A stretch of DNA of 64,000 nt from Streptomyces sp. TLI_105 (GCF_900105415.1 NZ_FNSM01000001.1:2890501-2954500), one strand, 5' to 3'; positions 34,405 through 43,502 are shown, numbered from the stretch's first letter. The notes: generated by a model not told the origin, from the sequence alone. Numbers and translations are program-made.

Positions 34405-35538
34405 ATGGCTACGGAAGACGCGGTGCTCGAAGCACTGGCGACGGTGAACGACCCTGAGATCAACAAGCCGATCACTGAGCTCGGCATGGTCAAGTCGGTG
34501 GAGATCGAACCGGACGGCAGGGTCGCCGTCACGGTCTACCTGACGGTCTCCGGCTGCCCGATGCGCGAGACCATCACGCAGCGCGTCACCGAGGCCGTCT
34601 CCGGCGTCGAGGGCGTCACCTCCGTCGACGTCTCGCTGGACGTGATGAGCGACGAGCAGCGCAAGGAGCTGGCGGCGGCGCTGCGCGGCACGAGCGCCGA
34701 GCGCGAGGTCCCCTTCGCGAAGCCGGGCTCGCTGACCCGGGTGTACGCGGTGGCGTCCGGCAAGGGCGGCGTCGGCAAGTCCTCCGTGACCGTGAACCTG
34801 GCCGCGGCGATGGCCGCCGACGGTCTGAAGGTCGGCGTCGTGGACGCCGACATCTACGGCCACAGCGTGCCGCGGATGCTGGGCGCGGACGGCCGTCCGA
34901 CCCAGGTCGAGAACATGATCATGCCGCCGTCGGCGAACGGCGTGAAGGTCATCTCCATCGGCATGTTCACCCCGGGCAACGCCCCGGTGGTGTGGCGCGG
35001 CCCGATGCTGCACCGCGCGCTGCAGCAGTTCCTCGCGGACGTGTACTGGGGTGACCTGGACGTCCTCCTGCTCGACCTGCCGCCGGGCACCGGCGACATC
35101 GCGATCTCGGTCGCGCAGCTCGTCCCGAACGCGGAGATCCTCGTGGTCACCACCCCGCAGCAGGCGGCGGCCGAGGTCGCCGAGCGGGCCGGCTCGATCG
35201 CCGTCCAGACCCACCAGAAGATCGTCGGCGTCGTCGAGAACATGGCGGGCCTGCCGTGTCCGCACTGCGACGAGATGGTCGACGTGTTCGGCACGGGCGG
35301 CGGCCAGAAGGTCGCGGACGGCCTGACGCAGACCACGGGCGCGACGGTCCCGGTCCTCGGCTCGATCCCGATCGACGTACGGCTCCGCGAGGGCGGCGAC
35401 GACGGCAAGCCGGTCGTCCTCTCCGACCCCGACTCCCCGGCGGGCGCGGCCCTCCGCGCGATCGCCGGCAAGCTCGGCGGCCGCCAGCGCGGCCTCTCCG
35501 GCATGAGCCTGGGCATCACGCCGCGCAACAAGTTCTGA
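34405..35538 (+). CDS. mrp: Mrp/NBP35-type P-loop ATPase, Fe-S cluster carrier
   Basis: 377 residues. N-terminal DUF59/MIP18 domain (about 1-90, VNDPEINKPITELGMV, CPM), then the deviant Walker A SGKGGVGKSS, Mrp signature with PPGTGD, and CPHC (CxxC) for bridging cluster binding. Such proteins deliver Fe-S clusters to apo-enzymes. The ATG at 34405 has TACCAT seven bases upstream (34392-34397), suggesting a leaderless mRNA; a GTG at 34357 was rejected because its extension is not conserved-looking. Followed by a strong terminator. Confidence 0.94.
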   Translation: MATEDAVLEALATVNDPEINKPITELGMVKSVEIEPDGRVAVTVYLTVSGCPMRETITQRVTEAVSGVEGVTSVDVSLDVMSDEQRKELAAALRGTSAEREVPFAKPGSLTRVYAVASGKGGVGKSSVTVNLAAAMAADGLKVGVVDADIYGHSVPRMLGADGRPTQVENMIMPPSANGVKVISIGMFTPGNAPVVWRGPMLHRALQQFLADVYWGDLDVLLLDLPPGTGDIAISVAQLVPNAEILVVTTPQQAAAEVAERAGSIAVQTHQKIVGVVENMAGLPCPHCDEMVDVFGTGGGQKVADGLTQTTGATVPVLGSIPIDVRLREGGDDGKPVVLSDPDSPAGAALRAIAGKLGGRQRGLSGMSLGITPRNKF

Positions 35539-35540
35539 GA

Positions 35541-35582
35541 CACGGCGAAGGGCGCCCCCCGGTGGGGGCGCCCTTCGCCGTG
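35541..35582. terminator. Bidirectional terminator after mrp
   Basis: A perfect 19-bp stem (35541-35559, 35564-35582) with loop CGGT, directly between convergent stop codons. Confidence 0.9.
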
Positions 35583-35583
35583 T

Positions 35584-36189
35584 TCAGGCGCCGTACGCGC
35601 CGAGGTCCTTCACCTGCGAGAACCCGAGCCCGTACGCGCTCATCCCCCGCCCGTACGCCCCGATGTGCACCTCTCCGGTGGATCCGGCCAGCACCCAGCC
35701 GAGCTCGGACTCCCGGTAGTGGAACGGCACCGGCACCCCGTCCACGGGCAGCGACAGGGTCGTCCAGGCCGGCCCGTCGAGGTCGTCGGCCAGCTCGAAG
35801 GCCGTCTCCGTCTGCTGGTCCAGCCAGTGGTCCCGCAGCGCGTGGTCGAGGGAGGCGGGCCAGGTGTGGGCGAGGAGCCCGGAGCCGGCCAGCCAAGCGG
35901 CGGAGGAGACGGTGGTGGCGTCGAGGACGCCGGTGCCGTCTCCGGTGCGGCGCACGGGGTTCGCGGCGACCGTCACGACGACGGCGAAGCGCTCCTTCTC
36001 CGCGCTGCCGGCCTCGGACTTTATCGACGGCTCGTCACCGTGGCCCATCGAGCCGTGCTGGACGGTGCCGTCCGCCGCCGTGCCGACCTGCATCAGCCGG
36101 CGCGGGCCGGTGAACGCCTCGTCCAGCCCGTACCAGGCGAAGGGTGCGCGCAGAAAGCCATCGGCTTCCACCCGACTCGTCGTCTTCAT
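35584..36189 (-). CDS. Conserved hypothetical protein
   Basis: 201 residues, ATG with GAGGAGG upstream. No signal peptide or membrane helix. Visible features are FLRAPFAWYGLDEAF near the start, a central hydrophobic stretch, and an ending rich in Gly/Tyr (GEVHIGAYGRGMSAYG). No family recognised. Lies between tatB and mrp. Confidence 0.75.
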   Translation of the reverse strand: MKTTSRVEADGFLRAPFAWYGLDEAFTGPRRLMQVGTAADGTVQHGSMGHGDEPSIKSEAGSAEKERFAVVVTVAANPVRRTGDGTGVLDATTVSSAAWLAGSGLLAHTWPASLDHALRDHWLDQQTETAFELADDLDGPAWTTLSLPVDGVPVPFHYRESELGWVLAGSTGEVHIGAYGRGMSAYGLGFSQVKDLGAYGA

Positions 36190-36263
36190 CTCGGCCGCCT
36201 CCTCGTTCCGTCAACAGAGGGAGGATAGCCACCGAGGAGGAGCTGTTCGGTGACAGGCCGTCG

Positions 36264-36707
36264 TCAGGTGGCGTCGGAGTCGTACGGAGGACGCTCGGCC
36301 GTGCCCTGTTCGTCTCGCTTGTCCTGCTTCTTCAGCAGGTCCGGGGAGCCGTTGACCGCGGCGGGCGCGGGCGCCGACTCGCGGCCGTGGACGGCGTCGG
36401 CGACCTCGTTCATCTCCTTCTTGAGGTCGAAGGTGCCGCGCAGCTCCTTCAGCTCCTTGAGGTCCTCGTTGCTCTCCAGCTGCTTGCGGAGGAACGTCTT
36501 GGGGTTGAGGTCCTCGAACTCGAAGTCCTTGAACTCCGGTCCCAGCTCGCTGCGGATGTCCTGCTTCGCGCTGTCGGAGAACTCGCGGACCTTCCGGATG
36601 AAGCGCGAGACGTCCTGGATCACCTTCGGGAGCTTGTCCGGCCCGAAGACGAGCACGGCGAGGACCACGAGCGTCACCAGCTCGAGTGCGCCTATGTCGC
36701 TGAACAC
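36264..36707 (-). CDS. tatB: Sec-independent protein translocase subunit TatB
   Basis: 147 residues, GTG with AAGGAG seven bases upstream. Starts MFSDIGALELVTLVVLAVLVFGPDKLPKV: one short membrane helix, the conserved FGP hinge and amphipathic helix, as in TatA/B. The longer charged C-terminus and Glu in the helix (ALELV) favour TatB over TatA. It functions with TatA and TatC in export of folded proteins. Downstream of htrA and the sigma/anti-sigma pair, matching mycobacterial order. Confidence 0.92.
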   Translation of the reverse strand: MFSDIGALELVTLVVLAVLVFGPDKLPKVIQDVSRFIRKVREFSDSAKQDIRSELGPEFKDFEFEDLNPKTFLRKQLESNEDLKELKELRGTFDLKKEMNEVADAVHGRESAPAPAAVNGSPDLLKKQDKRDEQGTAERPPYDSDAT

Positions 36708-36798
36708 CTAGTAGCTCCTTCACGCCGGTCCAGGGCCCGGTCCACGGTACCCGCCCAAACTGTCGGACGGGTACCTTGCGGTGTCCGCCACACGGCGC

Positions 36799-38607
36799 TC
36801 AGGTGCCCTGCGAGGACCCGAGCGTCAACGTCTTTGTCAGCTCTTTGCCGTCCCGGCTCAGGGTGAGCTCCAGTTTGTCGCCGGGACGATGGGAGCGGAT
36901 CTTCACGATGAGCTCCTCGCCGTTGTGCACGCGCTGGCCGTCGACCTTGGTGATGACGTCCCCCGGCCGGAGCCCCGCCTGGGCGGCCGGGCCGCCGGCG
37001 GTGACGGAGGCGGAGCCGTTCTTGCCCTTCTCGCCGACCCGGGCGCCGTCGCCGTTGAACTGCATGTCGAGGCTCACACCGATGACGGGGTGGGTGGCCT
37101 TGCCGGTGTTGATGAGCTCCTCGGCGACGCGCTTGCCCTGGTTGATCGGTATGGCGAAGCCGAGGCCGATGGAGCCGGGCTGGCTCGCGCCGCCGCCCTC
37201 GCCCTCGCCGGAGCCGCCGCCGGCGGCGCGGATCGCGCTGTTGATGCCGATGACCTGCGCCTTGGAGTCGAGCAGCGGGCCGCCGGAGTTGCCGGGGTTG
37301 ATGGGGGCGTCGGTCTGGAGCGCGTCGACGTAGCTGATGTCGCTGCCGTCGCCCTTCTCGCCGCCGGCGGTGATCGGGCGCTCCTTGGCACTGATGATGC
37401 CGGAGGTGACGGTGTTGGAGAGGTCGAAGGGGGCGCCGATGGCGACGACGGGGTCGCCGACGCGGACGTTGTCGGAGTTGCCGAGCGGCAGCGCCTTGAG
37501 GCCGGAGACACCGGTGACCTGGACGACGGCCAGGTCGTAGCCGGTGTCCTTGCCGATGAGCTTGGCGCGGGCCGTCTCGCCGCTGGAGAAGGTCACCGAG
37601 ATGTCCTCGGAGGACGCGGCCCCGTCGACGACGTGGTTGTTGGTGAGGATGTGGCCCTTGGTGTCCAGGACGAATCCGGTGCCGGTGCCGGAGGAGCCGT
37701 TGCCCCGGACGTGCAGGGTGACCACGCCGGGCAGGGCGCTGGCGGCGATCCCGGCGACGCTGTCGGGGGCGCGGCCGGTGTCCCCGGCCTCGGCCTGCGG
37801 CAGCTCGACGGTGGTGAGTCCGCCGTTCCGCTCGACGTACGCGCCGATTCCCCCGCCGATGACGCCGGTGACCAGGGCGAAGGCGAGCGCGGCCGCGATC
37901 GCGAGCCCCTTCCGGGACTTCTTCGCGGGCAGCGGCGGGGCGCCGGTCCCGGGGGCGCTCCAGGGGTCGTACTGCACCCAGGGCGCGGCCCCGCCCTGGG
38001 GCTGCGGCTGCGGCTGCGGCTGCGGCTGCGGGTGGGCGTGCGCCTGCGGGTGGGGCTGGGGGTGCGGGTGTGCCTGCGGCGGTACGGCGGCGGGCGGGCG
38101 CTGCACGGGCGGTGCGGGCGCCCACGGCCCCGGCTCGCCGTAGGGCGGCGTGCGGTACTCGTCGGGCGCGTGCAGGGGCTGCCGCGCCTGCGGCGCGGGG
38201 GTCCGGTCGAGGGCCTGCGTCTCGGCCGCGGCGGGCACGGGGGCCGCCGGGGGTACGGTGGCGGGCTCGGCCGCGGGCTCCGGCGCGGTCTTCGTCAGCT
38301 CGACGGCGGGCTCGGGCGCGGACTTCGCCGGCTCGACCGCCGGCGCGGGCCCGGACTCCGGAGCCGGGACCTCCGCCGCCTGCCCGGAATCGGCCGCCAC
38401 GGGCTCCGCCGCGAACGGCTCGGGTGCCTGGGGTCCGGGGACGGGCGCCGGGTCCTTCAGGTCGGCCGGCTCCTGCCCGGAGGAGGGCTGGGGCGCGGGC
38501 AGGGGGAAGTCACCGTCGCCCTCGTCGGCCGGAGGCGGCGTGGGTATCCGCGCCGCCTCCGGTGTGCTCGAAGGCCGGCTCCACCAGTTCGGCTTCCCGT
38601 TGTTCAT
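36799..38607 (-). CDS. htrA: Membrane-anchored HtrA/DegP-type serine protease with PDZ domain
   Basis: 602 residues from the ATG at 38607. N-terminal ~225 residues are cytoplasmic, Pro/Ala/Glu-rich and include a (Pro-Gln) run from a hexanucleotide repeat at about 38003-38035. One membrane helix at about 230-255. Trypsin-like domain with triad His (TNNHVVDG), Asp (GYDLAVVQV) and Ser (PGNSGGPL). A PDZ domain follows (about 510-600, GLRPGDVITKVDGQ). It degrades misfolded proteins outside the membrane. Between the anti-sigma gene and tatB, suggesting envelope-stress control by the neighbouring sigma factor. Confidence 0.93.
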   Translation of the reverse strand: MNNGKPNWWSRPSSTPEAARIPTPPPADEGDGDFPLPAPQPSSGQEPADLKDPAPVPGPQAPEPFAAEPVAADSGQAAEVPAPESGPAPAVEPAKSAPEPAVELTKTAPEPAAEPATVPPAAPVPAAAETQALDRTPAPQARQPLHAPDEYRTPPYGEPGPWAPAPPVQRPPAAVPPQAHPHPQPHPQAHAHPQPQPQPQPQPQGGAAPWVQYDPWSAPGTGAPPLPAKKSRKGLAIAAALAFALVTGVIGGGIGAYVERNGGLTTVELPQAEAGDTGRAPDSVAGIAASALPGVVTLHVRGNGSSGTGTGFVLDTKGHILTNNHVVDGAASSEDISVTFSSGETARAKLIGKDTGYDLAVVQVTGVSGLKALPLGNSDNVRVGDPVVAIGAPFDLSNTVTSGIISAKERPITAGGEKGDGSDISYVDALQTDAPINPGNSGGPLLDSKAQVIGINSAIRAAGGGSGEGEGGGASQPGSIGLGFAIPINQGKRVAEELINTGKATHPVIGVSLDMQFNGDGARVGEKGKNGSASVTAGGPAAQAGLRPGDVITKVDGQRVHNGEELIVKIRSHRPGDKLELTLSRDGKELTKTLTLGSSQGT

Positions 38608-38682
38608 GCTCTCCCCGCAACAGCTGACCCGTCCGCGCCCTGGGTCGGGCGCCCCTGTCCCTGGATTCAACCAGGTCGCGGG

Positions 38683-39618
38683 TCAGCGGTGGGAGCCGAG
38701 CGGTCCTGCCGTCGGACTCGCCATCGGGCTGGGCCCGGGGGCGAAGGCCAGCCGGAGGGCCGGAGCCGTCGGCCGTACGAACGGCGAGAGGGCGAGGAGC
38801 GACTGCGGGGCGGGGCTCCGCAGCCGTACGGCCACGAGCGGAGCGGCGGCGGAGCGCACCGCGTCCGGCGGGACGGCGCCCGACGGGACCGTGCCCTGGG
38901 CCACGGCCACGACCGGCCCCGGCGGGACCGCGGCCGGGGGCACCGCGGCGAGCGGCTCGGCGTCGCCGACGGACCGGGCGCCCGCACGCTCGCCGGAGCG
39001 CGTGCCGCGCCCGGCCGCGGTCCCGGTGCCCGTGCCGCCGCCGGTCGCGGTGGCGCGCAGCGGGGTGACGGCGCTGCCGGTGCCCTGGCCGCCGCGTGCG
39101 CTCGCGCTCACCGAGGCTTCGAGGGGCAGGGTGCCGCCGAGGGCGATCGCGGCGAACGAGACGGCGCTGGCCGCCGCGAAGGCGAAGCGCCGACCCCGTC
39201 CGGAGGCCCCGGAGGGCCGGTGGCCGACGGCGTGGACGCGGAAGCCCGTGCCGGGGACGTCGGGGTGCGGGGTGACGACGGCGGTGGCGAAGCCGTCCGA
39301 CTTCACTCCGCCCGCGCCGAGGAGCTCTTCGAGGGGGCCGCGCGGTCCGCCGGGCCCTCCCGGCTCGCCGGGTCCCCCGGGAAGCCCCTGGAGACGGGCG
39401 AGGAAGCCCTCCGAGGGCGGCGGAGGAGCCGCCGAGGCGAAGACGCTCTTCAGCGTGCGCTGGGCGTCCGCCTCGGCCTTGCAGCGGGCGCAGGTCGCGA
39501 GGTGGGCGAGGACCCGCTCGCGGGCGTCGTGGCCGAGCTCGCCGTCGACGAGCGCGGCCAGCCGGTCCCCGAGATGGTGCTCCGCGGGGGTCGGCGACGT
39601 GGGACGTGTGCCGCTCAC
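38683..39618 (-). CDS. Zinc-finger anti-sigma factor of the adjacent ECF sigma factor
   Basis: 311 residues. GTG overlaps the sigma-factor stop as GTGA, so translation is coupled. N-terminal zinc anti-sigma domain: [15 protein letters not shown] then HLATCARC (H-x3-C-x2-C), followed by a Gly-Pro-rich linker. One membrane helix about 141-161 ([18 protein letters not shown]), then an extracytoplasmic Ala/Pro-rich tail. It should hold the sigma factor inactive until envelope stress, like RseA of mycobacteria. Confidence 0.88.
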   Translation of the reverse strand: MSGTRPTSPTPAEHHLGDRLAALVDGELGHDARERVLAHLATCARCKAEADAQRTLKSVFASAAPPPPSEGFLARLQGLPGGPGEPGGPGGPRGPLEELLGAGGVKSDGFATAVVTPHPDVPGTGFRVHAVGHRPSGASGRGRRFAFAAASAVSFAAIALGGTLPLEASVSASARGGQGTGSAVTPLRATATGGGTGTGTAAGRGTRSGERAGARSVGDAEPLAAVPPAAVPPGPVVAVAQGTVPSGAVPPDAVRSAAAPLVAVRLRSPAPQSLLALSPFVRPTAPALRLAFAPGPSPMASPTAGPLGSHR

Positions 39619-40373
39619 GCTGTCGCTGCCTCCCATCCGACGGAGGCGAGCGCACGCTCCGCCCGGGCCTCGGGCGAGCGGTGCTTGAGCGCCTTGCGCA
39701 GGTGGGAGCGGCCCCGGTGGATGCGGCTGCGGACGGTGCCGAGCTTCACGCCGAGGGTCGCGGCGATCTCCTCGTACGACAGTCCCTCGATGTCGCAGAG
39801 GACGACGGCCGCGCGGAACTCGGGCGCGAGGGTGTCGAGGGCCTGCTGCACGTCGGCGTCGAAGTGCGTGTCGTTGAACGCCTGCTGCGGCGAGGGCTCG
39901 CGGCTGGGCAGCCGCTCGGCCGCGTCGTCGGCGAGCGCGTCGAAACGGATGCGCTGCTTGCGGCGGACCATGTCGAGGAAGAGGTTGGTGGTGATGCGGT
40001 GCAGCCAGCCCTCGAAGGTGCCCGGGGTGTACGTCGACAGCGAGCGGAAGACGCGGACGAAGACCTCCTGGGTCAGGTCCTCGGCGTCGTGCTGGTTGCC
40101 CGTCAGGCGGTAGGCGAGGCGGTAGACCCGGCCACTGTGGGTGCTGACGATCTCCTCCCAGGTGGGAGGGGTCCACGCCTGCGATTCCGCATCCGATGCG
40201 AAGGTCGCGGTGGTGGGAGCGGAGTCGGTGGTGCGGAAACGGTCAGCGGTGTCGGTCACGGATTTCGGCTCACCCGCCGACCTGAGAAGACGCCGAAGCA
40301 CTCCTCCCCGATCCACAGGCGCAGCCGCACCTCCCCTGTCGGCTCTGGTGGTGTCCAGTGGAGCCCCTACCAT
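39615..40373 (-). CDS. ECF RNA polymerase sigma factor, mycobacterial SigE type
   Basis: 252 residues from the ATG at 40373 (GAGG seven bases upstream). About 65 disordered residues, then sigma-2 ([27 protein letters not shown] cut short here, with DLTQE) and sigma-4 ([25 protein letters not shown]). The SigE-type assignment rests on the neighbours: anti-sigma, htrA and tatB follow in the order known from M. tuberculosis sigE-rseA-htrA-tatB. This is not the unrelated Streptomyces sigE. The likely autoregulated ECF promoter is at 40466-40491. It probably governs envelope and oxidative stress genes. Confidence 0.92.
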   Translation of the reverse strand: MVGAPLDTTRADRGGAAAPVDRGGVLRRLLRSAGEPKSVTDTADRFRTTDSAPTTATFASDAESQAWTPPTWEEIVSTHSGRVYRLAYRLTGNQHDAEDLTQEVFVRVFRSLSTYTPGTFEGWLHRITTNLFLDMVRRKQRIRFDALADDAAERLPSREPSPQQAFNDTHFDADVQQALDTLAPEFRAAVVLCDIEGLSYEEIAATLGVKLGTVRSRIHRGRSHLRKALKHRSPEARAERALASVGWEAATA

Positions 40374-40465
40374 AGCCACCTCGCCCGTTAGCTCCGGATA
40401 AGAATCTTTACGCGAATTTGGAACCGGGTCGCCCGGCTCCCTCCCTCGCATCCCTACCCCTGGTG

Positions 40466-40491
40466 AACGCACGGTCCCATCTGCGGGTTCC
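40466..40491 (-). promoter_or_regulatory. ECF-type promoter of the sigma-factor operon
   Basis: Minus strand GGAAC (plus 40487-40491), 17 bases, CGTT (plus 40466-40469). It fits the GGAAC-N16/17-CGTT form used by SigE-like ECF factors and suggests positive autoregulation. The leader to the ATG at 40373 would be about 85 nt. Confidence 0.7.
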
Positions 40492-40515
40492 CGCTGACAG
40501 CGGATACAGTCACCG

Positions 40516-41181
40516 TTGCGTCAACTACGGGGACAGGAGAGGGCCATTACCGCCAACCGGCAGACGAGCTGGTCGTTCGCCGACGCCTTCGTCGCCGAGG
40601 ACGAAGCTCTGCGCTGGGCCCGTGAGCGGGCCCGGGAGGCAGGGCTGCCCTCGGTGTCGCCGGGCACCGGTGGGGCGCTGCGCCTGCTCGCCGCGACGGC
40701 GGACGCCAAGGCGGTGGCGGAGATCGGCACCGGCACGGGCGTGTCCGGGATCTATCTGCTGCTCGGGATGCGCCCGGACGGGGTCCTGACGACGGTGGAC
40801 CTCCAGCCGGAGCGGCAGCAGCTCGCCAAGACGGCGTTCCGGGCGGCCGGCTTCGCGGGCAACCGGGCCCGTTTCATCCCCGGCCGCGCCCTGGACGTGC
40901 TGCCCCGGCTCGCGGACGGCGGATACGACCTCGTGTTCTGCGACGGCGACCGGCTCGAGTACCTGGACTATCTCGCTGAATCGTTGCGCCTGCTGCGACC
41001 GGGGGGTCTGGTCTGCTTCGAGGGGGTCTTCGCCGACGGCCGCACGGTCGATTCGGGGGCCCAGCCGGCGGAGGTCCAGCGGGTCCGCGAGCTGCTGCGC
41101 GCGGTGCGGGAGAGCCAGGAGCTCGTCCCCTCCCTGCTGCCGGTGGGCGACGGCCTGCTCTGCGCGGTACGGCGCGGCTGA
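40516..41181 (+). CDS. O-methyltransferase (class I SAM-dependent, COMT-like)
   Basis: 221 residues if translated from the TTG at 40516; alternatively 211 from an ATT at 40546, which follows AGGAGAGG in a far better position. The protein has SAM-binding GIGTG-type block [15 protein letters not shown], then [28 protein letters not shown] and [20 protein letters not shown], typical of the small metal-dependent methyltransferases. Substrate unknown. Divergent from the ECF sigma gene, as in M. tuberculosis (Rv1220c). Confidence 0.9.
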   Translation: MRQLRGQERAITANRQTSWSFADAFVAEDEALRWARERAREAGLPSVSPGTGGALRLLAATADAKAVAEIGTGTGVSGIYLLLGMRPDGVLTTVDLQPERQQLAKTAFRAAGFAGNRARFIPGRALDVLPRLADGGYDLVFCDGDRLEYLDYLAESLRLLRPGGLVCFEGVFADGRTVDSGAQPAEVQRVRELLRAVRESQELVPSLLPVGDGLLCAVRRG

Positions 41182-41219
41182 CCGCTCGTCCGGCGGGGGC
41201 GCGCCGCCGCCGGAGACAC

Positions 41220-41255
41220 CGCTGCCCCGGGACGGCGGACCGTACCGGGGCAGCG
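41220..41255. terminator. Terminator between O-methyltransferase and DUF3117 genes
   Basis: An 11-bp perfect inverted repeat (41220-41230, 41245-41255) with a 14-nt loop between convergent stops. Confidence 0.7.
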
Positions 41256-41278
41256 CTCAGGAATCGTGGAGAAGAGGG

Positions 41279-41446
41279 TCAGCCGACGACCTTCTTGAGG
41301 GCGTCGCCCAGTGCCTCGGCCTCGTCCGGGGTCAGCTCGACGACAAGCCGACCGCCGCCTTCGAGCGGAACGCGCATGACGATGCCCCGCCCCTCCTTGG
41401 TCACCTCGAGCGGGCCATCACCCGTCCGCGGCTTCATGGCCGCCAT
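41279..41446 (-). CDS. DUF3117 family protein
   Basis: 55 residues, exactly the family length: MAAMKPRTGDGPLEVTKEG at the start and ALGDALKKVVG at the end. ATG follows GGAAGGGG at seven bases, deciding against the ATG three codons later. Very strongly conserved in actinobacteria with unknown function; M. tuberculosis Rv1211 is the counterpart. Confidence 0.95.
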   Translation of the reverse strand: MAAMKPRTGDGPLEVTKEGRGIVMRVPLEGGGRLVVELTPDEAEALGDALKKVVG

Positions 41447-41766
41447 GCTTGTTCCCCTTCCTGAAACCAGCTCATTGTCAGCCGGGCAGCTCCTTGATGT
41501 GGAGCACGCGTCACCGGCTTCGAACACATTGCTTCCAGGTCATTATCCCGCATGGCAGGACCCGATGACCAACATCGCTCGGCATCGCTTGCGCAACGCG
41601 CTCTCTCAAAACCCCACATTTCGGGGATCGGCCTGCGATACTTCGCCGCTCGACGTCGGAGCGGCTCCTTCGATCTTTGACGTCTTTGACGCACCTCACA
41701 TGGGCGGCACGGGTGATCTCCGCCATGCTGGGCTGGTCAACCACGCAATGAGGCGAAGGGATCCTG
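41447..41766. other. 320-bp divergent promoter region, lower GC
   Basis: Lies between the DUF3117 and enoyl-CoA hydratase genes and is visibly less GC-rich than the coding DNA. On the minus strand TTGGTC and TAATGA boxes occur near 41570 and 41540. No convincing ORF. Confidence 0.5.
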
Positions 41767-42570
41767 ATGGCCGACACGGTGCTGTACGAGGTGCGCGACG
41801 GGCTCGCCACCATCACGCTCAACCGGCCCGAGGCCATGAACGCGATGAACGTGGCGACGAAGGTCGCCCTCCGGGACGCCGCGGAGACGGCCGCGGCCGA
41901 TCCCGCCGTACGGGCGGTGCTGCTCACGGCGGCCGGTGACCGGGCGTTCTGCGTGGGCCAGGACCTGAAGGAGCACGTCGGGCTGCTCACGGCGGACCAG
42001 GAGTCCGGCACGAGCGAGACCATGAACACGGTCCGTGACCACTACAACCCGATCGTGCGCGCGCTCACCGGCATGCGCAAGCCGGTCGTCGCGGGCGTGA
42101 ACGGCGTCGCCGCCGGGGCGGGCTTCGGCTTCGCGCTCGCGGCGGACTACCGGGTGGTCGCGGACACGGCCTCCTTCAACACCTCCTTCGCGGGCGTGGC
42201 CCTCACCGCCGACTCGGGCGTGTCGTGGACGCTGCCCCGGCTGATCGGTGCGAGCCGGGCCTCCGACCTGCTGCTCTTCCCGCGCTCGATCAGCGCCCGG
42301 GAGGCGTACGAGTTGGGCATCGTGAACCGGCTGGTCCCGGCCGCCGACCTGGCGGCCGAGGCGGAGAAGGTGGCCCGCACCCTCGCGGAGGGCCCGACGG
42401 TGGCGTACGCGGCCCTGAAGGAGTCCCTCGCCTTCGGCGCCGACCACTCCCTCACGGAGGCCCTCGGCAAGGAGGAGGAGCTCCAGACCCTGGCGGGCGC
42501 CTCGGAGGACCACACGATCGCGGTCCGCGCCTTCATCGCCAAGGAGAAGCCGAAGTACCTGGGCCGCTGA
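41767..42570 (+). CDS. Enoyl-CoA hydratase/isomerase family protein
   Basis: 267 residues, ATG with AAGGG upstream. Crotonase fold: oxyanion-hole segment DRAFCVGQDLKEH (about 57-70) and second segment NGVAAGAGFGFALAADYRV (about 115-133). The residue pattern SWTLPRLIG with Asp/Glu nearby favours the PaaG-like isomerase/hydratase group involved in fatty-acid or aromatic-CoA breakdown. Stand-alone gene; substrate unspecified. Confidence 0.9.
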   Translation: MADTVLYEVRDGLATITLNRPEAMNAMNVATKVALRDAAETAAADPAVRAVLLTAAGDRAFCVGQDLKEHVGLLTADQESGTSETMNTVRDHYNPIVRALTGMRKPVVAGVNGVAAGAGFGFALAADYRVVADTASFNTSFAGVALTADSGVSWTLPRLIGASRASDLLLFPRSISAREAYELGIVNRLVPAADLAAEAEKVARTLAEGPTVAYAALKESLAFGADHSLTEALGKEEELQTLAGASEDHTIAVRAFIAKEKPKYLGR

Positions 42571-42577
42571 GGCCCGC

Positions 42578-42606
42578 GCCCGGGGCGGCTACCCGTCGCC
42601 CCGGGC
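42578..42606. terminator. Hairpin overlapping the tag stop codon
   Basis: GCCCGGGGCG (42578-42587) pairs with CGCCCCGGGC (42597-42606) between convergent crotonase and tag genes. Confidence 0.6.
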
Positions 42607-43173
42607 CACGCAGTCCTTCAGGTGGTCGTCCACCAGCCCGCAGGCCTGCATCAGGGCGTAGGCCGTGGTGGGGCCGATGAAGCGGAGGCCGCGCTTCTTG
42701 AGGGCCTTGGAGAGGGCCGTCGACTCGTCGGTGACCGCCGGGACCTCGGCGAGCGTGCGCGGGGCGGAGCGGGTCGTCCGGTCGGGGGCGTGGGACCAGA
42801 TCAGCGCGTCGAGCTCGCCCGGGGACCAGTCGGCGAGCAGCTTCGCGTTGGCCAGGGTCGCGTCGACCTTGGCACGGTTGCGGATGATGCCCTCGTCGGC
42901 GAGGAGCCGCTCGCGGTCCGCCTCGCCGAAGGCGGCGACGGAGGCGATCTCGAAGCCGGCGAAGGCACGCCGGAAGCCCTCGCGGCGGCGCAGGATCGTG
43001 ATCCACGACAGGCCCGACTGGAAGGCCTCCAGGCAGAGCCGCTCGAAGAGGGCGTCGTCGCCGTGGACCGGGCGCCCCCACTCCTCGTCGTGGTACGCGA
43101 CGTAGTCCTCGGTCGACAGGCCCCAGGGGCAGCGCAGCAGCCCGTCGGGCCCGGGGATCGCCTCGCCCGTCAC
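42589..43173 (-). CDS. tag: DNA-3-methyladenine glycosylase I
   Basis: 194 residues. Tag family: RCPWGLSTEDYVAYHDEEWG at the N-terminus with zinc ligands Cys15 and His28, hydrophobic SGLSWITILRRRE, and the C-terminal HLKDC supplying the second His and Cys. It excises 3-methyladenine from DNA. GTG start overlaps the upstream DivIVA-domain gene stop (GTGA), so the two are coupled. Confidence 0.95.
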   Translation of the reverse strand: MTGEAIPGPDGLLRCPWGLSTEDYVAYHDEEWGRPVHGDDALFERLCLEAFQSGLSWITILRRREGFRRAFAGFEIASVAAFGEADRERLLADEGIIRNRAKVDATLANAKLLADWSPGELDALIWSHAPDRTTRSAPRTLAEVPAVTDESTALSKALKKRGLRFIGPTTAYALMQACGLVDDHLKDCVARGDG

Positions 43174-43502
43174 TTCTCGCCGCCCTCCGCGCCGGCGTCA
43201 CCGGCGCCGCCCGCGCCCGCGAGCGCCTCCTCCAGCTCGGCGATCCGGGCGTCGCGCTCGGCGAGTTCGGCGCCGAGGCGCACGAGGACGTCGTCCACGT
43301 CGGCCATCCGGTAGCCGCGGGGCGCGACGGGGAGGCGGAGCGCCTCGACGTCGGCGCGGTCCACCGGGCGGGCGACCGGAAGCGGGTCGACGAGCTGCTC
43401 GGGCGCCACCTCGGGCAGCACCTCGCTGTCGCCGCCGCCGACCACGGCGAGGGTCACCGCGGCCACGACCACGACCATCGTGATGAGCAGAAACCAGAAC
43501 AC
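43170..43502 (-). CDS. Small membrane protein with DivIVA-type domain
   Basis: 110 residues from the GTG at 43502, preceded by GGGGAGAGG. One N-terminal helix (FWFLLITMVVVVAAVTLAVV), then a DivIVA-like motif ALRLPVAPRGYRMADVDDVL and a short coiled coil (LAERDARIAELEEAL). It corresponds to Rv1209 in M. tuberculosis. Likely membrane-localised, function unknown; possibly recruited to curved or growing poles by its DivIVA-like segment (inference). Confidence 0.85.
   Translation of the reverse strand: MFWFLLITMVVVVAAVTLAVVGGGDSEVLPEVAPEQLVDPLPVARPVDRADVEALRLPVAPRGYRMADVDDVLVRLGAELAERDARIAELEEALAGAGGAGDAGAEGGEK

Noticed and set aside
36781..40113. A 1110-codon open frame on the plus strand opposite htrA, the anti-sigma gene and the sigma factor.
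   Set aside because: It is antisense to recognised genes, has no motif, and is open only because GC-rich codons make stops rare.
41434..41694. Small minus-strand ORF upstream of DUF3117.
   Set aside because: Arg-rich, no ribosome site, overlaps the DUF3117 start in another frame.
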